Below, piece by piece: positions 5,877-9,175 of a stretch of DNA of 9,175 nt; the first letter of the stretch is position 1, and each line of letters begins with the position of its first letter. A model generated the notes under the pieces. The model worked only from the letters and a program-made list of their open reading frames with translations. It was not told the DNA's origin and ran no database searches. A program made the position numbers and the translations under genes. The stretch lies in the NCBI RefSeq assembly GCF_036659115.1, contig NZ_JAVXDF010000089.1; one strand, written 5' to 3'. This DNA comes from Gordonibacter sp036659115. GTDB lineage: Bacteria; Actinomycetota; Coriobacteriia; Coriobacteriales; Eggerthellaceae.

Positions 5877-6095
5877 TCACCATTCGCAGTTCGACATGAG
5901 AATGAAGTTGCCGGCCGTGGAAGACCACTCCTCCAACTTGAAAGCGTCGATCCCGATCTTGTCCGAGAGATCCTGTCTCGAATCGGGATGCTTCGCCACC
6001 TCGTAGAAGTCCTCGATGGTCTCGATGCCGAGCGCCTTTATCTTCTCGACGGCCTCGGGGTCGATGCCGAACAGGTTCGACAGGTCAGCTGCCAT
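5877..6095 (-). CDS. DUF4332-like helix-hairpin-helix small protein
   Basis: A 72-residue protein. Its core reads LFGIDPEAVEKIKALGIETIEDFYEVAKHPDSRQDLSDKIGIDAFKLEEW. This follows the DUF4332 pattern: a GI-x-xx-AEKLK-x-GI segment, then a helix ending in a short polar run, then a second GI-x-xxxLxxW segment. DUF4332 is related to helix-hairpin-helix modules; its function is not defined. The start at 6095 is supported by AAAGGAG six bases upstream; an in-frame ATG at 6119 would add eight residues with no ribosome site. It sits between the molybdoenzyme (107-base gap containing a strong stem-loop) and the zinc-ribbon gene (13-base gap). Co-transcription with the enzyme suggests an accessory or regulatory protein. 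Family assignment is from pattern memory and needs a profile search. Confidence 0.78.
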   Translation of the reverse strand: MAADLSNLFGIDPEAVEKIKALGIETIEDFYEVAKHPDSRQDLSDKIGIDAFKLEEWSSTAGNFILMSNCEW

Positions 6096-6126
6096 GATCT
6101 GCTCCTTTCCTCTGTTCATGCGGCTG

Positions 6127-6164
6127 CGCGTCGCCGACCGCGGCCCTCCGCAGTCGGCGACACG
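6127..6164 (-). other. Strong intercistronic stem-loop
   Basis: Perfect 9-bp arms GTCGCCGAC (6130-6138) and GTCGGCGAC (6153-6161) enclose a second 4-bp stem, GCGG/CCGC, with a CCCT loop; two further pairs form outside after a mismatch. No T-run follows on either strand. It lies between the molybdoenzyme stop codon and the DUF4332-like gene. Its likely role is mRNA processing or protection, setting different amounts of the enzyme and the small proteins. Confidence 0.7.
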
Positions 6165-6202
6165 TCTTCACGCCGCGGGTCATGCCAAGAAAACGTCAGC
6201 GC

Positions 6203-8428
6203 CTAAGCGTCTTGCTCCTCGCACTTGTACACCTTCGCTGCCACGCCGGTCTGCTGCCACGCGCCGATGAGCTGGTCGAGCGTCTCCGGGTCGTCGTCCA
6301 AAAGCACGTTAGCGTTGGACTCGAAGGCACCGAGCAAGCTCGGCATAGCCTCTTCCTTCTCCGGGAACCACCAGTCGTGCTGCACGCTGATGACGCGCGG
6401 GTCCACGATGGAGGTCTTGCGGGCGCGCTGCTTTATGCGGCCCATGTGAGTCTCGATCCAGCACCAGTCACCGTCGCGGATGTCCATATCGATGGCCGTG
6501 TCGGGATGGATGTCGAAGATGGGGTCGGGATGCAGGTCACGGTAGGGGCCGGGCTGGCGGTGTTCCGAGTGGTAGAACGGCATGAAGCGCGCACCGGTGA
6601 TCATGACAAGCGGGTATTCGCCCGCCCACTCGGGGTGCTTCTCCACGCTGAGGCCCGGGTACTCGAAGTGCGGCAGCGGGTCGAACGGGATGCCCGTCTC
6701 GGCCGCCAGCTTCTCGATGACGGTCGACTTCAGCTCCACCTTGCCCGTGGGCGTGAGGAACTTGTAGCCGGGCTCCTTGTACTTCTCGAACGTCTTGCGG
6801 CCGGCCATGTACTTCACGTCGTTGTAGAACTTCTCGTGCGTCATGCCCATGGGCGCCAACTGGAAGTCCAGCATGTCCTCGGCCTTGGGGCCCCACCACT
6901 TGTCCTCCTGACCCAGGCGCACGGCCAGGCCGTAGAAGAACTCGTAGTCGTCGCGGAAGTCCACGTCGGTGCCGCCCTCGAAGCGGTCGATCACGCGCGC
7001 CTGGGCGCCGAAGTACATGGGACGGTGGTTCATGACGGCGTAGCAGTTGTCCGGGCGCTCCAGCCACGTGGCCGCCGGCAGCGCATAGTCGGCCAGCGCC
7101 GCGGTGGGCGTGAGGAAGTAGTCGTGCACCACCAGAAGCTCCAGGTTCATGAGCGCCTCGACGACGAGCTTCGTGTTCGAGAACGCCATGACCGGGTTGT
7201 CGGCCTGCACGATGAGAGCCTTGACCGGATACGGGTCGCCGTCGCGCATGGCACGGAACAAAAGCGGCGCGTTGGAGTACGGATAGAACGACGGATAGGC
7301 CTGCGAGATGACGTCCCAGCCCTTGAACGTGAGGCCCGGGAAGCGGTTGTTGCCGATCATCTTGTCCCGCTGCTCCTGGGGCAAGGCGTAGTGCTCGAAG
7401 AACGCCGGGGGGAAGCGCGACGGGGGCGCCAGCTGGTCGCCGCCCTCCTTGTCGATGTGCCCGGTGATGGCGCGCAGGATGGCCTTCGCCTGGATGGCGC
7501 TCGAGGCATTGATGCCGCTGGCGTCGCCGCCCTTCTGGCCCCACGGCATACAGGCTTTGGCGGTGGTGGCGTACATGCGCGCGGCCTCGCGGATCTTCTC
7601 GACGGGAACCCAGGTGATCTCGGCGACTTTGTCCACCGGGTACTCGGCAGCGCGCGCTTTGAGCTCGTCGAAGCCGACGCACCACTCGTCCACGAACTCG
7701 TGGTCCCAGAGGTCTTCTTCGATGATGACGTTGATGAAGCCGAGCGCCAGCGCCGCATCGGTGCCGGGGCGCAGCTGCAGGAACAGGTCGGCCTGCTGGG
7801 CAACCTCGCTGAAGCGCGGATCGATGACGAGGATCTTGGCGCCGCGCTCCTGGCGGTTCTTGTTAACCCAGTCCCAGAGCAGGGGCTCGGAGGCTATGGT
7901 ATTGCGGCCCCAGAACAGCACGAGGTCCGCCCCCACCCAGTCGGACTTGTCGGAGCAGAAGCCGCCGTACGTGCAGGGCTCGAGCCACATGTCGCTCGAG
8001 TAGCAGATGGTGCCGTTGCCGCCGGTGTTGGGAGTGCCGAACAGGTTCGTGAACTTGTAATGCAGCCAGCTCCACGTGCGCGCCGTGCCTTCCGTGAACG
8101 CAAGGGTTTCGGCTCCGTACTCGTCGCGCAGGGCGGCCAGCTTTTCGGCGATCTCGTCGAAAGCCTGGTCCCAGGAGATTTCCTCCCATTGTCCGCCGCC
8201 GCGCTCCCCTTTGCGCTTGAGCGGCTTTTTCAGACGGTTGGGGTTGTAGACGAACCCCTCGAGATAGCGCTGCTTGTCCAGCCGCGAGCACGTGTACCCC
8301 TTGTTGTGCGGGCAATCGGGATCGCCTTGGATGTCGGTGATGCGGCCGTTCACCTTCGTCACCAGCACCCCGCAGCGCACGTGGCAGAAGAAACAACCCG
8401 CTCGCTTCACCTCTACTTGATCGGCCAT
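6203..8428 (-). CDS. Molybdopterin (bis-MGD) oxidoreductase, acetylene-hydratase-like
   Basis: A 741-residue enzyme of the DMSO reductase superfamily. An N-terminal [4Fe-4S] motif, C12-x2-C15-x3-C19-x27-C47, opens the protein. It is followed by the molybdopterin domain (about 62-480, with EISWDQAFDEIAEKL and LRPGTDAALALGFINV) and a C-terminal dinucleotide-binding domain (about 605-735). C142 (GTICYSSD) aligns with the cysteine metal ligand of this clade. Length, domain order and the VYKC ending resemble Pelobacter acetylene hydratase (remembered alignment). However, its catalytic Asp13 position is His16 here and its Lys48 is Arg49, so acetylene hydration is unlikely. There is no twin-arginine signal and no adjacent FeS or membrane subunit, which suggests a cytoplasmic enzyme, redox or non-redox. 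Related Eggerthellaceae enzymes reduce or dehydroxylate diet-derived phenols; the substrate here is unknown. AGGAGGAGGT precedes the ATG. First gene of a three-gene operon. Confidence 0.92.
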   Translation of the reverse strand: MADQVEVKRAGCFFCHVRCGVLVTKVNGRITDIQGDPDCPHNKGYTCSRLDKQRYLEGFVYNPNRLKKPLKRKGERGGGQWEEISWDQAFDEIAEKLAALRDEYGAETLAFTEGTARTWSWLHYKFTNLFGTPNTGGNGTICYSSDMWLEPCTYGGFCSDKSDWVGADLVLFWGRNTIASEPLLWDWVNKNRQERGAKILVIDPRFSEVAQQADLFLQLRPGTDAALALGFINVIIEEDLWDHEFVDEWCVGFDELKARAAEYPVDKVAEITWVPVEKIREAARMYATTAKACMPWGQKGGDASGINASSAIQAKAILRAITGHIDKEGGDQLAPPSRFPPAFFEHYALPQEQRDKMIGNNRFPGLTFKGWDVISQAYPSFYPYSNAPLLFRAMRDGDPYPVKALIVQADNPVMAFSNTKLVVEALMNLELLVVHDYFLTPTAALADYALPAATWLERPDNCYAVMNHRPMYFGAQARVIDRFEGGTDVDFRDDYEFFYGLAVRLGQEDKWWGPKAEDMLDFQLAPMGMTHEKFYNDVKYMAGRKTFEKYKEPGYKFLTPTGKVELKSTVIEKLAAETGIPFDPLPHFEYPGLSVEKHPEWAGEYPLVMITGARFMPFYHSEHRQPGPYRDLHPDPIFDIHPDTAIDMDIRDGDWCWIETHMGRIKQRARKTSIVDPRVISVQHDWWFPEKEEAMPSLLGAFESNANVLLDDDPETLDQLIGAWQQTGVAAKVYKCEEQDA

Positions 8429-8469
8429 GGTACCTCCTCCTAACTCGTCTCATCAGGAATGCGACATCC

Positions 8470-8501
8470 GCACGGACGGGAGGGCCCGCTGTGCACGGAC
8501 G
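8470..8501. repeat. 9-bp direct repeat upstream of the molybdoenzyme gene (candidate operator)
   Basis: GCACGGACG occurs exactly at 8470-8478 and 8493-8501, a 23-base spacing (about two helical turns), 42-73 bases before the enzyme start codon. Same-face repeats in this place suit a regulator binding site. I could not place a good promoter relative to it; the best -10-like box is CATACT on the minus strand near 8518-8523. Confidence 0.35.
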
Positions 8502-8593
8502 CTTGAACCATGGCTTTAGTATGCACACTTGCGAGCCGCAGCGCCCTATCCAACATCGCGGACCTGGGCAGTGCCGCACGAGAATCGAGTAGA

Positions 8594-8629
8594 GAGAGCC
8601 TTTCATTGAAACATGAGCGAAAGGCTCTC
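8594..8629 (-). other. Group II intron domain VI-like hairpin
   Basis: Perfect 11-bp arms GAGAGCCTTTC (8594-8604) and GAAAGGCTCTC (8619-8629) with a 14-base loop. The minus-strand sequence after the stem is TCTACTCGAT, the expected kind of intron 3' terminus. By itself the hairpin could pass for a terminator, but no T-run follows. Confidence 0.6.
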
Positions 8630-8638
8630 CCTTCCCAC

Positions 8639-8671
8639 AGCACCGTACGTAGCGCTCCGGTATACGGCGCT
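8639..8671 (-). other. Group II intron domain V-like hairpin
   Basis: 33 nt, close to the usual 34. The lower stem AGCGCCGTA/TACGGTGCT pairs over 9 bp including one wobble and begins with the AGC catalytic triad. A two-base CG bulge precedes the 3' strand, as in domain V. The upper stem is imperfect and lacks a clean GNRA loop, consistent with decay. Confidence 0.55.
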
Positions 8672-8688
8672 TCGTTTATCAGCACATT

Positions 8689-8883
8689 TCTTTTGTAGTA
8701 TTCCAGCATGCTGAACATGCCTTGTTCTTTTAGGCACTTGTTTGTGAGTGTCGTTTTAAGAACAGGACTATTAGCAATTCGCCAGTAACTCTTCTTGGTC
8801 GGCCCCCACATAAACGCTTGGTTGCGCTCAACATTGGATCTTTGCAACCTACTGATTGAATCGCCCCGGGTTTTGAAGAGAGT
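8689..8883 (-). pseudogene. C-terminal fragment of a group II intron reverse transcriptase/maturase
   Basis: The frame opens right after a TAA at 8884-8886 and has no proper start (TTG at 8847 is an internal codon). Its translation contains ERNQAFMWGPTKKSYWRIANSP, then LKTTLTNKCLKEQGMFSMLEYYKR. This is the recognisable terminal pattern of group II intron-encoded proteins (xxNKAWxWANTRKGYWRIADSPxL, then LTNxxLxxxGxxSLxEYY). Reverse transcriptase, thumb and most of the maturase domain are missing. The frame runs on to 8440, but the part after YYKR translates the structured RNA domains V and VI and flanking DNA and is not protein-like. Family recognition is from memory of the motif; a profile search would settle it. 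Confidence 0.68.
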
Positions 8884-8972
8884 TTAAGACCTTACTTTTC
8901 GATCCTTTTCTCAGGTCGATCTCGTCACTGTATCACGCCTCTTCAACGTGCATCGGAGTTTTATAGTCATGA

Positions 8973-8991
8973 CCACCGGCAGAGCCGGTGG
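8973..8991. other. Perfect short hairpin, transposon-end-like
   Basis: CCACCGGC (8973-8980), AGA loop, GCCGGTGG (8984-8991). Compact hairpins of this kind occur at the ends of IS200/IS605-type elements and as free-standing repeats. No transposase or TnpB is present here, so only a remnant or solitary hairpin could be claimed. Confidence 0.35.
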
Positions 8992-9053
8992 CTTGCATAG
9001 GCGACCCGCTAGCCCATTTTCCACCTACTGAGAAAGACGCGATAAATCCACCT

Positions 9054-9097
9054 GCAAACCCGGGATCCGTCGCTTTTGCGGCAAACCCCGGGTTCGC
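9054..9097 (-). terminator. Possible terminator-like hairpin after the right-edge gene
   Basis: AACCCGGG (9057-9064) pairs with CCCGGGTT (9087-9094), with GC/GC pairs outside one mismatch and an inner CGC-TTTT-GCG. The arms also form a direct repeat, GCAAACCC. It lies about 20 bases after the minus-strand stop codon at 9117. There is no strong T-run on the minus side, so termination is uncertain. Confidence 0.35.
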
Positions 9098-9116
9098 ACA
9101 GCAGATTATCTACAAT

Positions 9117-9175
9117 CTATGCCAGCGTCATGGCCACGAAGTCGCGACTCAGCTCAACACCCGGCTCGCCTTCAT
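9117..9175 (-). CDS. C-terminal end of an unidentified protein (partial)
   Basis: The minus-strand frame entering from the right edge reads EGEPGVELSRDFVAMTLA and then stops at TAG (plus 9117-9119). Eighteen residues are too few to assign a family. An acidic/polar stretch followed by a short hydrophobic end gives no motif. The call rests on the clean open frame, a natural stop and a hairpin just downstream; the other two minus frames across this piece are less convincing. It is co-oriented with the molybdoenzyme operon but separated by about 690 bases that hold the intron remnant. Confidence 0.4.
   Translation of the reverse strand, partial: EGEPGVELSRDFVAMTLA

Larger units (their letters stand above)
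8584..8883 (-). mobile_element. 3' remnant of a group II intron
   Basis: Read on the minus strand, the order is that of a group II intron 3' end. First comes the C-terminal tail of the intron-encoded maturase (8883-8689), then a domain V-like hairpin starting with the AGC triad (8671-8639), a domain VI-like hairpin (8629-8594), and a terminal CTACTCGAT resembling intron 3' ends, with an A about seven bases from the end as branch-point candidate. The 5' part of the intron, with the reverse transcriptase domain and domains I-III, is absent from the window, so the element is dead. Exact boundaries are estimates. Confidence 0.65.
8886..9116. other. Gene-free stretch with hairpins
   Basis: No supported coding region, tRNA or rRNA. 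It contains a perfect hairpin CCACCGGC-AGA-GCCGGTGG at 8973-8991 and a GC-rich repeat pair at 9054-9097. The rest shows nothing I can identify; sequence directly right of the maturase fragment may be further decayed intron, but it is broken by stops in all minus-strand frames I checked. Confidence 0.5.

Noticed and set aside
6182..8443. Long plus-strand open frame (753 codons) opposite the molybdoenzyme
   Set aside because: Mirror frame of a high-GC gene; the translation is a monotonous Val/Leu/Arg/His/Glu mix with no motif, while the minus frame carries all catalytic motifs.
8440..8688. Continuation of the maturase frame beyond YYKR
   Set aside because: This part translates the domain V and VI hairpins and the enzyme leader; intron proteins normally end near the YY motif.
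8510..8698. 62-codon plus-strand ORF
   Set aside because: Antisense to the intron RNA domains, with no ribosome site and no motif.

Overview
The window is GC-rich bacterial DNA. It reads best as an actinobacterial gut anaerobe of the Eggerthellaceae (class Coriobacteriia). Three things point there: the tail of a LuxR-type regulator whose N-terminal part is a multi-membrane-segment domain, a stand-alone acetylene-hydratase-like molybdo/tungstoenzyme, and a TetR regulator with a DhaS-like C-terminus. The assignment rests on gene types only, without any database comparison.

Layout, left to right. 1-587 (+): C-terminal part of the membrane-domain LuxR regulator. 636-2774 (-): a YgiQ-type radical SAM protein with a long basic low-complexity tail, convergent with the regulator. 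2775-3091: a gene-free, structured stretch that is the leader of ygiQ. 3092-3211 (+): a 39-residue hydrophobic peptide gene with a very strong ribosome binding site. It faces a short antisense transcription unit (about 3275 to 3211, -), and together they look like a type I toxin-antitoxin module. 3310-3338: an intrinsic terminator for the lipid kinase gene at 3430-4350 (-). 4542-4793 (+): a small Cys-rich protein preceded by a 9-bp tandem repeat that encodes (Gly-Gly-Ser)6. 4802-5506 (-): the TetR regulator.

5572-8428 (-) is one apparent operon: a 741-residue molybdopterin oxidoreductase, a strong intercistronic stem-loop, a 72-residue DUF4332-like helix-hairpin-helix protein, a 71-residue zinc-ribbon protein with a Pro/Ala tail, and a clear intrinsic terminator. 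The enzyme has no Tat signal and no neighbouring electron-transfer subunit, so it is probably cytoplasmic. Its substrate cannot be read from the sequence.

8429-9116 holds no intact gene. Upstream of the operon lies the 3' remnant of a group II intron in the same orientation: the last ~65 codons of the intron-encoded maturase, a domain V-like hairpin, a domain VI hairpin and a plausible 3' boundary at about 8584. Further right are two more hairpins. At 9117-9175 is the C-terminal end of an unidentified minus-strand gene.

Most notable are the candidate type I toxin-antitoxin locus, the molybdoenzyme operon with two tiny accessory proteins, and the GGS-repeat Cys-rich protein.
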